64,000 nt of DNA from Hydrogenophaga sp. (GCA_030682835.1 JAUXNG010000094.1:1-64000), one strand, 5' to 3'. Shown: positions 27,161-36,340, counted from the stretch's first letter. The notes: a model not told the origin generated them from the letters alone. Translations and numbers: made by a program.

Positions 27161-29038
27161 ATGACGGCCTCGCGTGGGCTCCTCGCTTCGGCCTTGCTGC
27201 TGCTCGCAGCGCTGCCAATGGCCGCCACGGCGGTGCTGGCCCTGGGTGCCCTGTTCGACGCCGCCGCATGGCGGGGCCTGTGGCAAGACCCCCTGTGGCT
27301 GCGCGCGCTGGGCCTGAGCCTGTGGACCGGGCTGGTCTCCACCGCACTGGCCTGGGGCATCTGCGCCGCGCTGCTGGCGCAGGGCTTCGTGCAGCGCTCG
27401 CTGGGGGTTCTGCTGCGCAACCTGCCGGTGATGCTGGCCACCCCGCACGCGGCGTTTGCCATCGGGTTGGTGTTCCTGGTGTCGCCCAGCGGCTGGGTGC
27501 TGCGCGCACTCTCACCCTGGCTCACCGGCTTCGAGTGGCCGCCCGCCTGGCCCACCACGCAAGACCCGTGGGGACTGGGCCTGATCGTGGCCCTGGTAGC
27601 CAAAGAGGTGCCCTTCCTGCTCTGGACCGCCGCCACCCAGCTGCAGCGTGACGATGTGCGCGCGCGCTGGCGGCAGGAGCACGCACTGGCGCAGACGCTG
27701 GGCTACAGCCCGCACAAGGCCTGGTGGCGCGTGATCTGGCCGCAGCTGGCCGGCCGGCTGCACTGGCCGCTGCTGGCGGTGCTGGCCTACGGCCTCACCG
27801 TGGTGGACATGGCGCTCATCATCGGCCCCGCGTCGCCGCCCACGCTGGCGGTGCTGGCCTGGCAATGGCTGCAGGACGCCGACCTGGCGGTGAACGCCCA
27901 GGGTGCCGCGGCCGCGGGCCTGCTCGCGCTGGCGGTGCTGCTCGCGGCCCTGTGCTGGCTCGGTTTGCAGCGCCTGGGCCTGCTGCGAACGCGGCAGACG
28001 AACGGGGTGCGGGGCGGGCGGGCTGAGCGCGCGACGCCACTCGCGGTTGACCCTGAGCCCCTTTGCCCTGAGCCCACCTCCGTTCGGACTGAGACCACCT
28101 CCGTTCGCCCTGAGCCTGTCGAAGGGCTCACGCAAGGTCCCCGCCTCTTTCCGGGGCTTCGACAAGCTCAGCCCGAACGGAGACGGTGGCGTGACGCGAG
28201 GGACATCCCCTTCCCCCAAGGGCTTCGACAGGCTCAGCCCGAACGGGGTGTGTGGCGGCGCATGTGGTCTCGCATGTCCAGCACCGCGGGCTGGTGGCTG
28301 CTCGGCCTGCTCTACGCCGCCGTGCTGCTCGCATTGGCCGTGGGCAGCGTGGCGGGCGTGTGGCCGTTTCCGACTGTCTGGCCCGAGGCGCTGAGCAGCC
28401 AGGCCTGGCAGAGCGTGTGGGCCAGCCGGGGCACGGTCGGCACCACGCTGTGGCTGGCGGCGGCCTCGGCGGCGCTGGCGCTGGTGTGGAGCGTGGCCTG
28501 GCTCGAATGCGCGCCGCCCCGGTGGGACGCCGCCCTGCGGCCGCTGCTCTACCTGCCGCTGGTGCTGCCGGCCGTGCTGTGGGTGGTGGGCCTGTACGGG
28601 CTGGCGCTTTGGCTGCGCCTGGAAGGGCGCTGGCCCGCGCTGCTGCTGGCGCACACGCTCATGGTGCTGCCCTACGTGCTGCTGTCGCTGGCGCCGGCCT
28701 ACAGCGGCTTCGACCCGCGCTACCGCGCCATCAGCGACAGCCTGGGCCGCAGCCGCGCGCACTTCCTGCTGCGCATCAAATGGCCGCTGCTGCGCCGCGC
28801 GCTGGCCGCCAGTGCGGCGGTGGGTTTCGCCGTGAGCGTGGCGCAGTATCTGCCCACGCTGTACCTGGGGGCGGGCCGCTGGGCCACCGTGACCACCGAA
28901 GCCGTCAACCTCGCGGCCGGCGCCCAGCGCTCACTCACCAGCGCCTATGCGGGACTGCAGTTCGTGCTGCCGGTGCTGGGCTTCGGGCTGGCCGCCTGGG
29001 TCGGGCGGGCACGCCGGTTTACAGTGGGCACCCCATGA
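27161..29038 (+). CDS. ynjC: ABC transporter permease, YnjC-like, with inserted repeat
   Basis: A 625-residue inner-membrane permease made of two homologous halves, each with about six membrane helices and a binding-protein-dependent transport loop (AQTLGYSPHKAWWRVIWPQ in the first half, SDSLGRSRAHFLLRIKWPL in the second). Between the halves, about residues 296-362, is an in-frame low-complexity insert made of palindromic repeats (RPEPVEGL, LRQAQPER twice). The protein is about 100 residues longer than E. coli YnjC mainly because of this linker. Its stop overlaps the ynjD start (ATGA). Confidence 0.85.
   Translation: MTASRGLLASALLLLAALPMAATAVLALGALFDAAAWRGLWQDPLWLRALGLSLWTGLVSTALAWGICAALLAQGFVQRSLGVLLRNLPVMLATPHAAFAIGLVFLVSPSGWVLRALSPWLTGFEWPPAWPTTQDPWGLGLIVALVAKEVPFLLWTAATQLQRDDVRARWRQEHALAQTLGYSPHKAWWRVIWPQLAGRLHWPLLAVLAYGLTVVDMALIIGPASPPTLAVLAWQWLQDADLAVNAQGAAAAGLLALAVLLAALCWLGLQRLGLLRTRQTNGVRGGRAERATPLAVDPEPLCPEPTSVRTETTSVRPEPVEGLTQGPRLFPGLRQAQPERRRWRDARDIPFPQGLRQAQPERGVWRRMWSRMSSTAGWWLLGLLYAAVLLALAVGSVAGVWPFPTVWPEALSSQAWQSVWASRGTVGTTLWLAAASAALALVWSVAWLECAPPRWDAALRPLLYLPLVLPAVLWVVGLYGLALWLRLEGRWPALLLAHTLMVLPYVLLSLAPAYSGFDPRYRAISDSLGRSRAHFLLRIKWPLLRRALAASAAVGFAVSVAQYLPTLYLGAGRWATVTTEAVNLAAGAQRSLTSAYAGLQFVLPVLGFGLAAWVGRARRFTVGTP
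28101..28246. repeat. RPEPVEG/LRQAQPER palindromic repeat cluster inside ynjC
   Basis: One copy of a 27-base unit (28101-28127, beginning CCGTTCGCCCTGAGCCTG) is followed by two inverted copies (28155-28180 and 28220-28246). Weaker relatives precede it from about 28050. All keep the ynjC frame open and encode RPEPVEGL and LRQAQPER. Outward and inward copies can pair to form long hairpins. The same element occurs in the flavoprotein fusion gene at 34699. Confidence 0.9.
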
Positions 29039-29703
29039 CGCTATCAGTCCGCATCGACACTCTCGGCAGCGCGCAGCGTGTGCTGGTGCACGGGCTGCGT
29101 TTTGACGTGGCGCCCGGGCAGATCCTCACCCTCATGGGCGCCAGCGGCCGCGGCAAGAGTTCGGTGCTGGGCGCCATCGCCGGCACGCTGGCCAGCGTGG
29201 CTGAAGGCAGCGAGGCCCTGCGTTTTGAGGGCAGCGTGCAGCTGAATGGCCACGAGCTGGCACACCGGGCCACGGCGCAGCGCGGCATCGGCCTGCTGTT
29301 CCAGGACCCGCTGCTGTTCGCCCACCTCAGCGTGGCCGAGAACCTGCTGTTTGCGGTGCCGCCTGGCCAGCGGGCGCAGCGCCTGGCCAGCGTGCAGCAG
29401 GCCCTGAGCGAAGCCGGACTGGCCGGCTATGGCGAGCGAGACCCTGCCACGCTGTCTGGCGGCCAGCGCGCGCGGGTGGCGCTCATGCGCGCCCTGCTCG
29501 CACAACCGCGCGCCCTGCTGCTGGACGAACCTTTCTCGAAACTCGACGCCACCCTGCGCGAGCAGTTCCGCGCCTTCGTGTTCGGCCACATCCGCTCCCG
29601 CGGCATTCCCGCCGTGCTGGTGACGCACGACGCCGCCGACATCGCCGATCCGGCGCTGGTGCTGGACCTGGGGCAGGAACAGGTGGTGAACGATGCTGGA
29701 TAG
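29035..29703 (+). CDS. ynjD: ABC transporter ATP-binding protein, YnjD-like
   Basis: A 222-residue ATPase. Walker A is GASGRGKSS, the Q-loop is GLLFQDPLLF, the signature is LSGGQRARVAL, Walker B is ALLLDEPFSKLD, and the H-loop is VLVTHD. It energises the YnjBC importer. The start overlaps ynjC by four bases and the end overlaps ynjF by 11 bases. Confidence 0.9.
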   Translation: MTLSVRIDTLGSAQRVLVHGLRFDVAPGQILTLMGASGRGKSSVLGAIAGTLASVAEGSEALRFEGSVQLNGHELAHRATAQRGIGLLFQDPLLFAHLSVAENLLFAVPPGQRAQRLASVQQALSEAGLAGYGERDPATLSGGQRARVALMRALLAQPRALLLDEPFSKLDATLREQFRAFVFGHIRSRGIPAVLVTHDAADIADPALVLDLGQEQVVNDAG

Positions 29704-30298
29704 GGCCATCCAGCAGGCGCTGCGCCCGGTGATGACGCGGGCCGCTCGTGCACTGGTGCGCGCGGGTGCGGGGGCCGACGCAATCAGCTTCACCGGCATG
29801 GCCATCGGCATGGCCGCCGCTGCGGCCATCGCGTTTGAGCATTACCTGACCGGGCTGGCGCTGCTGCTGCTCTCACGCCTGCTGGACGGGCTGGACGGCG
29901 CCGTGGCCCGGGCCACCGCGCCCACCGACCGCGGCGGCTTTCTGGACATCACGCTGGACTTTCTGTTCTACGCAGCCATCCCGCTGGGTTTCGCCCTGGC
30001 CGACCCGGCCGCCAACGCCCTGCCCGCGGCCGTGCTACTGGCCAGCTTCATCGGCACGGGCAGCAGCTTTCTGGCCTTTGCCGTCATGGCCGAGAAACGC
30101 CGGCTGCAGTCGCTCGCCTTCCCCGACAAGAGCTTCTTTTTTCTCGGTGGCCTGACGGAGGCCACCGAGACCATCGCGGCCTTCGTGGCCATGTGCCTGT
30201 GGCCACAGTGGTTCGCGCCCATCGCCTATGGTTTCGCGGCTTTGTGCGGCATCACCACCGTGCTGCGCATCGCCTGGGGCTACGCCGCGTTCCGCTGA
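29693..30298 (+). CDS. ynjF: CDP-alcohol phosphatidyltransferase, YnjF-like
   Basis: A 201-residue integral membrane enzyme of the CDP-alcohol phosphotransferase family. The catalytic motif runs from Asp65 to Asp89 (DGLDGAVAR followed by GGFLDITLD) and has all required Asp and Gly residues. About five to six hydrophobic segments follow. The alcohol acceptor (inositol, glycerol phosphate or other) is unknown. Its location at the end of ynjBCD matches E. coli ynjF, suggesting the importer and this enzyme act on a related compound. The 3' end overlaps the convergent ATPase gene by 19 bases. Confidence 0.85.
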   Translation: MLDRAIQQALRPVMTRAARALVRAGAGADAISFTGMAIGMAAAAAIAFEHYLTGLALLLLSRLLDGLDGAVARATAPTDRGGFLDITLDFLFYAAIPLGFALADPAANALPAAVLLASFIGTGSSFLAFAVMAEKRRLQSLAFPDKSFFFLGGLTEATETIAAFVAMCLWPQWFAPIAYGFAALCGITTVLRIAWGYAAFR

Positions 30299-33039
30299 CG
30301 CAGCACCCACTTCTCCAGCTCCAGCAGCACCAGCACGGCCAGGCCGACCAGGGTGCAGAGCAACAGCTCGAACAGGCTCAGCGAGCGCGTGCCAAACCAG
30401 GTCTGCATGAAGGGTGCATAGGTGAACAGTGCCTGCAGCAGCACCACCGCGCCCACGGCCAGCAGCACGCGCGGCGTACCCTGCACCCCGGCGGCGGTGA
30501 ACGAAGGCGCCTTGAGGTAGCGCACGCTGAACAGGTAGAACACCTCCATGGCCACCAGGGTGTTGACGGCCATGGTGCGCGCCTCTTCCACCGGCGAGCC
30601 GCTGGCCAGCGACCACTGGAACATGCCGAAGATGCCCAGCGTGAACAGGGTGGACACCAGCACGATGCGCCAGATCACGAAGGGGCTGAGCATGGGCTCG
30701 CCCGGCGGCCGTGGCGCGCGCTGCATCACCCCGGGCTCCGTGGGCTCGAAGGCCAGCACCATGGCCAGCGCCACCGAACTGACCATGTTCACCCACAGGA
30801 TCTGCACCGGCAGGATGGGCAGGGCCAGGCCGAACAGCACCGCGGCCAGCAGCGACATGGACTCGCCACCGTTGATGGGCAGCAGGAAGGTGATGGTCTT
30901 GCGCAGGTTGTCGTAAACGGTGCGGCCCTCTTCCACCGCATGCGCGATGGAGGCGAAGTTGTCGTCGGCCAGCACGATGTCGCCCGCCTGCTTGGCGGCT
31001 TCGGTGCCCTTGCGTCCCATGGCCACGCCCACGTCGGCCTGTTTGAGCGCGGGGGCGTCGTTGACGCCGTCGCCCGTCATGGCCACCACCTCGCCGCGGG
31101 CCTGCAGCGCCTGCACCAGGCGCAGCTTGTGCTCGGGGCTGGCACGCGCGAACACGTCGGCCTGTTGCACCACCTCGCGCAGCGCTTCATCGCTCATGGC
31201 CTCGATCTCGGGGCCGGTGACGGCTTTCAGCTGCTGGCCCATGCCGAGCTGGGTGGCGATGGCGCTGGCCGTGACGCCGTGGTCGCCGGTGATCATCTTC
31301 ACGCGGATGCCCGCCGTGCGGCACTGGGCCACGGCGTCAATGGCTTCCTGTCGGGGTGGATCGATGATGCCGACCAGCCCCAGCAAGGTCAGGCCATCGA
31401 CACCGCGGCGGCTGTCCAGCGCGCTGGCCGCGTCCACATGCCCGCGCGCCAGCGCCAGCACGCGCCGGCCCGCGCGGGCCTGTTCGTCGATGGCGCGCTG
31501 CCAGCCGGCCTCGTCGAGCGGCTGCGCCTGGCCGTCATCGGCCAGCTGGTGGCTGCACATGGCCAGCACCCGCTCGGGCGCACCCTTGAGCAGCAGGTCG
31601 TGCCCGGCTGGTGCGTCCTCGGCCGCGGCGTGGGCGGTGGCCATGTAACGGTGCTCGGACTCGAAGGGAATGCCCCCGGTGCGCGGGCGTTCGCGGGCAA
31701 GTTCCAGCGGGTCAATGCCGGCCTTCATGGCAAGGGTCAGCAGGGCGCCCTCGGTCGGGTCGCCGGCCAGCTGCCACTGGCCGCCCTCAAGGTGCAGACT
31801 GGCGTCGTTGCACAGGGCGGCGGCCTCGGCCAGGGCCAGCAAGGCCGGCGCCTCGCGGAACAGCTCGGCGGGCTGCAGGTGGTGGCCGTCGCGGCGCAGC
31901 GCACCCTCAGGGGCGTAGCCGGCGCCCTCCACCTCCACCACACCACCGGCCAGCACCACCTGCTGCGCCGTCATTTCGTTGCGCGTGAGCGTACCGGTCT
32001 TGTCGGAGCAGATCACCGTGACGGAGCCGAGCGTTTCCACCGCGGGCAGGCGCCGGATCACCGCATGGCGCGCGGCCATGCGCTGCACCCCAATGGCCAG
32101 GGTGATGGACATGACGGCCGGCAGCCCCTCGGGAATGGCCGCCACCGCCAGGCCCACGGCGGTCATGAACATCTCGGCCGCCGGCATGCCACGCACCAGC
32201 GTGCCGAACGCGAACAGGGCAGCGGCGGCGGCCACCACCGCCAGCGTCACCCAGCGCGCCAGCTGGGCCATCTGGCGCACCAGCGGCGTCGTCACCTGCT
32301 CCACCGATTCGAGCAGGCGGCCGATGCGGCCCATTTCGGTGGCACTGGCGGTGGCCACCACCACGCCGCGCGCCTGGCCCTGCGTGACGAGGGTGCCGGC
32401 GTAGCCCATGCACAGGCGGTCGCCCAGCGCCGCGTCCGGCGCCACCGGGGCCAGGGCCTTTTCCACCGGCACCGATTCGCCCGTGAGCGCCGATTCGTCC
32501 ACCCGCAGGTTGTTCAGCTGCAGCCAGCGCAGGTCGGCCGGCAGGCTGTCGCCAGAGGCCAGCTGCACCACGTCACCCGGCACGAGGTCGGCGGCATCGA
32601 TGTCTTGCAGCCGGCCGTCGCGCAGCACGTTGGCGTGCGGCGCGAGCAGGTGCCGGATCGCCTGCAGCGCCTTTTCGGCCTTGCCCTCCTGCAGCACGCC
32701 GATGGACACATTGAGCAGCACCACCGCCAGGATGACGGCCGAGTCGAGCGTGTGGCCGATCAGGGCCGTGACCACAGCCGCTGCGAGCAGCACCAGGATC
32801 AGCAGGTTGTTGAACTGCGCCACCACGCGCCGCCACAGGCCGGGGCCGTCGGCCATCTCCAGCCGGTTGGGGCCGTGCCGGGCCAGGCGCTCGCGCGCTT
32901 GCGCGCTGGTCAGCCCGCGTTCGTGGCTGTCCAGCGCCTGCAGCGCCTCGGCAGCGGGCAGGGCATGCCACGTGGGGGTGGCGGACGGTTCAGGCCGGTC
33001 GGAGGGGGAAGGGGCGGCAGCAGGGCGTGGCGTCGTCAT
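30280..33039 (-). CDS. Cation-transporting P-type ATPase, SERCA/PMR1-like
   Basis: A 919-residue P2-type ATPase. It has the N-terminal cation ATPase domain (about 25-90), TGES at 186-189, PEGLP in membrane helix 4 at 303-307, the phosphorylation motif DKTGTLT at 346-352, and the hinge motif MTGDGVNDAPALKQADVGVAMG. The C-terminal membrane block is of the calcium-ATPase type (VNMVSSVALAMVLAFE). PEGLP and the helix-4/6 sequences suggest calcium or manganese export rather than heavy-metal transport (no CPx motif, no metal-binding N-domain). The ATG at 33039 begins a Pro-rich cytoplasmic tail. It is divergent from the 33222 gene with a 182-base promoter region. Confidence 0.9.
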   Translation of the reverse strand: MTTPRPAAAPSPSDRPEPSATPTWHALPAAEALQALDSHERGLTSAQARERLARHGPNRLEMADGPGLWRRVVAQFNNLLILVLLAAAVVTALIGHTLDSAVILAVVLLNVSIGVLQEGKAEKALQAIRHLLAPHANVLRDGRLQDIDAADLVPGDVVQLASGDSLPADLRWLQLNNLRVDESALTGESVPVEKALAPVAPDAALGDRLCMGYAGTLVTQGQARGVVVATASATEMGRIGRLLESVEQVTTPLVRQMAQLARWVTLAVVAAAAALFAFGTLVRGMPAAEMFMTAVGLAVAAIPEGLPAVMSITLAIGVQRMAARHAVIRRLPAVETLGSVTVICSDKTGTLTRNEMTAQQVVLAGGVVEVEGAGYAPEGALRRDGHHLQPAELFREAPALLALAEAAALCNDASLHLEGGQWQLAGDPTEGALLTLAMKAGIDPLELARERPRTGGIPFESEHRYMATAHAAAEDAPAGHDLLLKGAPERVLAMCSHQLADDGQAQPLDEAGWQRAIDEQARAGRRVLALARGHVDAASALDSRRGVDGLTLLGLVGIIDPPRQEAIDAVAQCRTAGIRVKMITGDHGVTASAIATQLGMGQQLKAVTGPEIEAMSDEALREVVQQADVFARASPEHKLRLVQALQARGEVVAMTGDGVNDAPALKQADVGVAMGRKGTEAAKQAGDIVLADDNFASIAHAVEEGRTVYDNLRKTITFLLPINGGESMSLLAAVLFGLALPILPVQILWVNMVSSVALAMVLAFEPTEPGVMQRAPRPPGEPMLSPFVIWRIVLVSTLFTLGIFGMFQWSLASGSPVEEARTMAVNTLVAMEVFYLFSVRYLKAPSFTAAGVQGTPRVLLAVGAVVLLQALFTYAPFMQTWFGTRSLSLFELLLCTLVGLAVLVLLELEKWVLRQRNAA

Positions 33040-33221
33040 GAATGGGACACTACAGGAACTCGGCCGTGTGTGGCCAGCGCGGCACGCCAAGGCGCTGCGG
33101 CACGCCACCTGCGCAGGCGGCTTTCTTGATGTGCCTCAAATCCGCTTCCGCTGCGCAGCGTGTGTAAGAAAGTGCCACCGCGCCCGACTGCTGTTCACCT
33201 TCCCTCACCGGCGACCTCCGC

Positions 33222-35525
33222 ATGAAACCTGCCAAAGCCCTTGTCATCCTCTGCCTGGCCCTGGCGGTGGCGGCGTTCTTCGTGTTCGACCTGGGGCGTT
33301 ACCTGAGCCTGGACGTGCTCAAGGACAGCCAGGCCCGGCTGGCCGCGCTCTATGCCGAACGGCCGCTGACCGTGGCCGCGCTGTACTTTGGGCTTTACAC
33401 GGTGGCCACGGCCGTCTCGTTCCCCGGGGCGGTGGTGCTCACGCTGGCGGGCGGCGCCATCTTCGGCCTGGGCTGGGGCCTGCTGCTGGTGTCGTTTGCA
33501 TCTTCCATCGGCGCCTCGCTGGCCTTTCTGGCCGCTCGCTTCGTGCTGCGCGACAGCATCGAGGCACGCTTCGGCCCGCGCCTGGCCGAGATCAACCGCG
33601 GCATCGAGAAAGACGGCGCCTTCTACCTGTTCACGCTGCGGCTGATTCCGGTGGTGCCCTTCTTCGTCATCAACCTGGTGATGGGGCTCACGCAGATGAA
33701 GCTGCGCACCTACTACTGGGTGAGCCAGCTCGGCATGCTGGTGGGCACCGCGGTGTACGTGAACGCGGGCACGCAGCTGGGGCGCCTCGATTCGCTGCAG
33801 GGCATTCTGAGCCCGGCGCTGATCGGCTCCTTTGTGCTGCTGGGCCTGTTCCCGCTGCTGGCCCGCTGGATCGTGGACGGGGTGAAGCGCCGCCGCGTCT
33901 ATGCACGCTGGGCCGGCGTGCGCCCGCGCCATTTCGACCGCAACCTGATCGTGATCGGCGGTGGCGCAGGCGGCCTGGTGTCGGCCTACATCGCGGCCGC
34001 CGTGAAGGCCAAAGTGACATTGATCGAAGCGCACAAAATGGGCGGCGACTGTCTGAACTACGGGTGCGTGCCGAGCAAGGCGCTGATCAGGAGCGCGAAG
34101 CTCGCGCACCAGATGCGCCACGCCTCGAATTACGGCCTGAGCGACGCGGCGCCGGCCTTCAGCTTCAAGGCCGTGATGGCGCGCATCCAGGCCGTCATCC
34201 GCGCCATCGAACCGCACGACAGCGTGGAGCGCTACACCGCGCTGGGCGTGGAGGTGCTGCAGGGTTACGCGAAACTGGTCAACCCGTGGACGGTGGAGAT
34301 CGCGCTGAACGGCGGCGGCACGCAGACCCTCACCGCCCGCAGCATCGTGATCGCCGCCGGTGCCCGGCCCTTCGTGCCACCGCTGCCCGGACTGGACGAC
34401 GTGGGTTATGTCACCAGCGACACGCTGTGGGACACGTTCGGACAGCTCGACGAAGTGCCCCCGCGCCTGGTGGTGCTGGGCGGCGGACCGATTGGCACCG
34501 AACTGGCGCAGGCCTTTGCCCGCCTGGGCTCGGCCGTGACGCAGGTGGAAATGGGCCCGCGCATCCTGCCGCGCGAGGACACCGAGGTGAGCACGCTCGC
34601 CCAGGCCGCGCTGCAGGCCGACGGCATGGCGGTGCTAACGGGGCACAAGGCGCTGCGCGTGGAGCCACACCCATCCCCTGTTCACACCCAGTACCCCTCC
34701 GTTCGGCCTGAGCCTGTCGAAGGCCTCGCGAGCACTTCGACAGGCTCAGTGCGAACGGACAGTGGACGGTACGAACCAGCTGCCAGCACCCGAACAGGGA
34801 CAGGCTCGGCACCCACCGGCGGGGTGCTGATCGTCGAACACGAGGGCAGGGAGAAACGCATCCCTTTCGACCAGCTGCTCTGCGCCGTGGGCCGCAGTGC
34901 GCGACTGGAGGGCTATGGGCTGGAGGCGCTGGGCATTCCCACCCACAAGACCGTGGACACCAACGAGTACCTGCAGACCCTCTACCCCAATATCTACGCG
35001 GCCGGCGACGTGGCCGGGCCCTTCCAGTTCACCCACGTGGCAGCACACCAGGCCTGGTACGCCGCGGTGAACGCGCTGTTTGGCGAGTTCAGAAAATTCA
35101 AGGCCGATTACCGCGTGATTCCCTGGGCCACCTTCATCGACCCCGAGGTGGCGCGGGTGGGCCTGAACGAGCAGGAGGCGAAAGAGAAAAACATCCCTTT
35201 CGAGGTCACGAAATACGGCATCGATGACCTTGACCGCGCCATTGCCGACAGCGAGGCCCACGGCTTCGTGAAAGTCCTCACCGTGCCGGGCAAGGACACG
35301 ATTCTGGGCGTGACCCTCGTCGGCACGCACGCGGCCGACCTGCTGGCCGAGTACGTGCTGGCCATGAAGCACGGCCTGGGGCTGAACAAGATCCTGGGCA
35401 CCATCCACACCTACCCCACGCTGGCCGAGGCCAACAAGTACGCGGCAGGGGAATGGAAACGCGCGCACGCCCCGCAGCGCCTGCTGGCCTGGGTGCAGCG
35501 CTACCACGACTGGAAACGCGGATGA
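33222..35525 (+). CDS. DedA/VTT membrane domain fused to mercuric-reductase-like flavoprotein
   Basis: A 767-residue fusion. Residues 1-220 are a TVP38/TMEM64 (VTT/DedA-like) membrane domain (SFPGAVVLTLAGGAIFG, RLIPVVPFFVINLVMGL). From about residue 240 it is a pyridine nucleotide-disulfide oxidoreductase with FAD loop GGGAGG (246-251), redox pair Cys277-Cys282 (GDCLNYGCVPSK), an NAD loop GGGPIGTE and a C-terminal dimerisation domain (HTYPTLAEAN). It therefore resembles dihydrolipoamide/mercuric reductases tethered to the membrane. There is no N-terminal HMA domain and no C-terminal Cys pair for mercury. Residues about 485-535 are an in-frame palindromic insert. The stop overlaps the DUF3047 gene start (ATGA). 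The physiological oxidant is unknown. Confidence 0.9.
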   Translation: MKPAKALVILCLALAVAAFFVFDLGRYLSLDVLKDSQARLAALYAERPLTVAALYFGLYTVATAVSFPGAVVLTLAGGAIFGLGWGLLLVSFASSIGASLAFLAARFVLRDSIEARFGPRLAEINRGIEKDGAFYLFTLRLIPVVPFFVINLVMGLTQMKLRTYYWVSQLGMLVGTAVYVNAGTQLGRLDSLQGILSPALIGSFVLLGLFPLLARWIVDGVKRRRVYARWAGVRPRHFDRNLIVIGGGAGGLVSAYIAAAVKAKVTLIEAHKMGGDCLNYGCVPSKALIRSAKLAHQMRHASNYGLSDAAPAFSFKAVMARIQAVIRAIEPHDSVERYTALGVEVLQGYAKLVNPWTVEIALNGGGTQTLTARSIVIAAGARPFVPPLPGLDDVGYVTSDTLWDTFGQLDEVPPRLVVLGGGPIGTELAQAFARLGSAVTQVEMGPRILPREDTEVSTLAQAALQADGMAVLTGHKALRVEPHPSPVHTQYPSVRPEPVEGLASTSTGSVRTDSGRYEPAASTRTGTGSAPTGGVLIVEHEGREKRIPFDQLLCAVGRSARLEGYGLEALGIPTHKTVDTNEYLQTLYPNIYAAGDVAGPFQFTHVAAHQAWYAAVNALFGEFRKFKADYRVIPWATFIDPEVARVGLNEQEAKEKNIPFEVTKYGIDDLDRAIADSEAHGFVKVLTVPGKDTILGVTLVGTHAADLLAEYVLAMKHGLGLNKILGTIHTYPTLAEANKYAAGEWKRAHAPQRLLAWVQRYHDWKRG
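34699..34758. repeat. RPEPVEG palindromic repeat inside flavoprotein gene
   Basis: A 27-base arm (34699-34725) and its near-perfect inverted copy (34732-34758) with a 6-base spacer. The left arm is read in the same frame as the copy in ynjC and encodes SVRPEPVEGL. It would form a hairpin of about 27 bp in the mRNA. Confidence 0.9.
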
Positions 35526-36340
35526 ACACGCTGCCCTTCATGCCTTTCAGGCCGCGCAACGCCTCAGCCCGCCTAGCCGTGACCGCCCTGTTGGGCGCGC
35601 TGGCCGCTCCGCTGGCGGCGCAAGCGGCCACGCCGCTGGCGCCCCTGCTGCAGGCCGACGGCACGCTCTCGCCCGCCTGGCGCTTCGTGGGCTTTCCGAA
35701 AAAACACGCCGACCTGCCCCCCACCCGCTTCGAGCCCGGTGCGGTGGATGGCCAGCGCGCGGTGCGCGTGGGCACCGTCGCGTCTTACGGCACGCTGGTG
35801 CACGACGCACAGGGCCCGGCGCCGGGCCGCCTGCAATGGCGCTGGCGCCTGGACGCGCCACTGGCCGGCGGCACCGCCGCGCCCGACATCCTCACCAAGG
35901 CCGGCGACGACGCCGCGCTGAAGGTCTGCGTGATGTTCGACCACGCACTCGACCGTGTGCCCTTCGTGGAACGCACCGTGCTGCGCCTGGCCCGTGGCGT
36001 GAGCGGCGAGCCGCTGCCAGCCGCCACCCTCTGCTACGTGTGGGACAGCACCCACCCGGCGGGCACCCAGGGCGCCAACCCCTACACCCGGCGCGTGCGC
36101 TTCATCAGCCTGCAGGGCCGTGGCGCCCCGGTGCAGCGCTGGGTGAACGAATTGCGCGACCCGGCGCAGGATTTCATCGAGCTGTTCGCCGACGAACTGC
36201 CGCAAGGCCGCCAGACCCCGCGCGAAGCCGCCCCGGCCATCACCCGCGTGCTGCTGGGTGCGGACAGCGACAACACCGCCAGCACCAGCACCGGCTGGGT
36301 GGCCGATCTGCGCTGGTCCGTCGGCAACGCCACACCGTGA
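35522..36340 (+). CDS. DUF3047-family exported protein
   Basis: A 272-residue protein with a signal peptide (about residues 1-36, ending AAQA) and a DUF3047 domain: LQWRWRLDAPL, DDAALKVCVMFD, LCYVWDSTHPAG and SLQGRG. The biochemical role of the family is unknown. The ATG at 35522 overlaps the stop of the flavoprotein fusion (ATGA), so the two are translationally coupled and may work together at the membrane/periplasm interface. Confidence 0.8.
   Translation: MNTLPFMPFRPRNASARLAVTALLGALAAPLAAQAATPLAPLLQADGTLSPAWRFVGFPKKHADLPPTRFEPGAVDGQRAVRVGTVASYGTLVHDAQGPAPGRLQWRWRLDAPLAGGTAAPDILTKAGDDAALKVCVMFDHALDRVPFVERTVLRLARGVSGEPLPAATLCYVWDSTHPAGTQGANPYTRRVRFISLQGRGAPVQRWVNELRDPAQDFIELFADELPQGRQTPREAAPAITRVLLGADSDNTASTSTGWVADLRWSVGNATP

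Noticed and set aside
28050-28260. Repeat cluster as a CRISPR array
   Set aside because: Copies are inverted, irregularly spaced and inside an open reading frame; there are no cas genes.
33040-33221. Hidden small gene between the P-type ATPase and the flavoprotein fusion
   Set aside because: No frame with a start and ribosome-binding site stands out; it is best read as the divergent promoter region.
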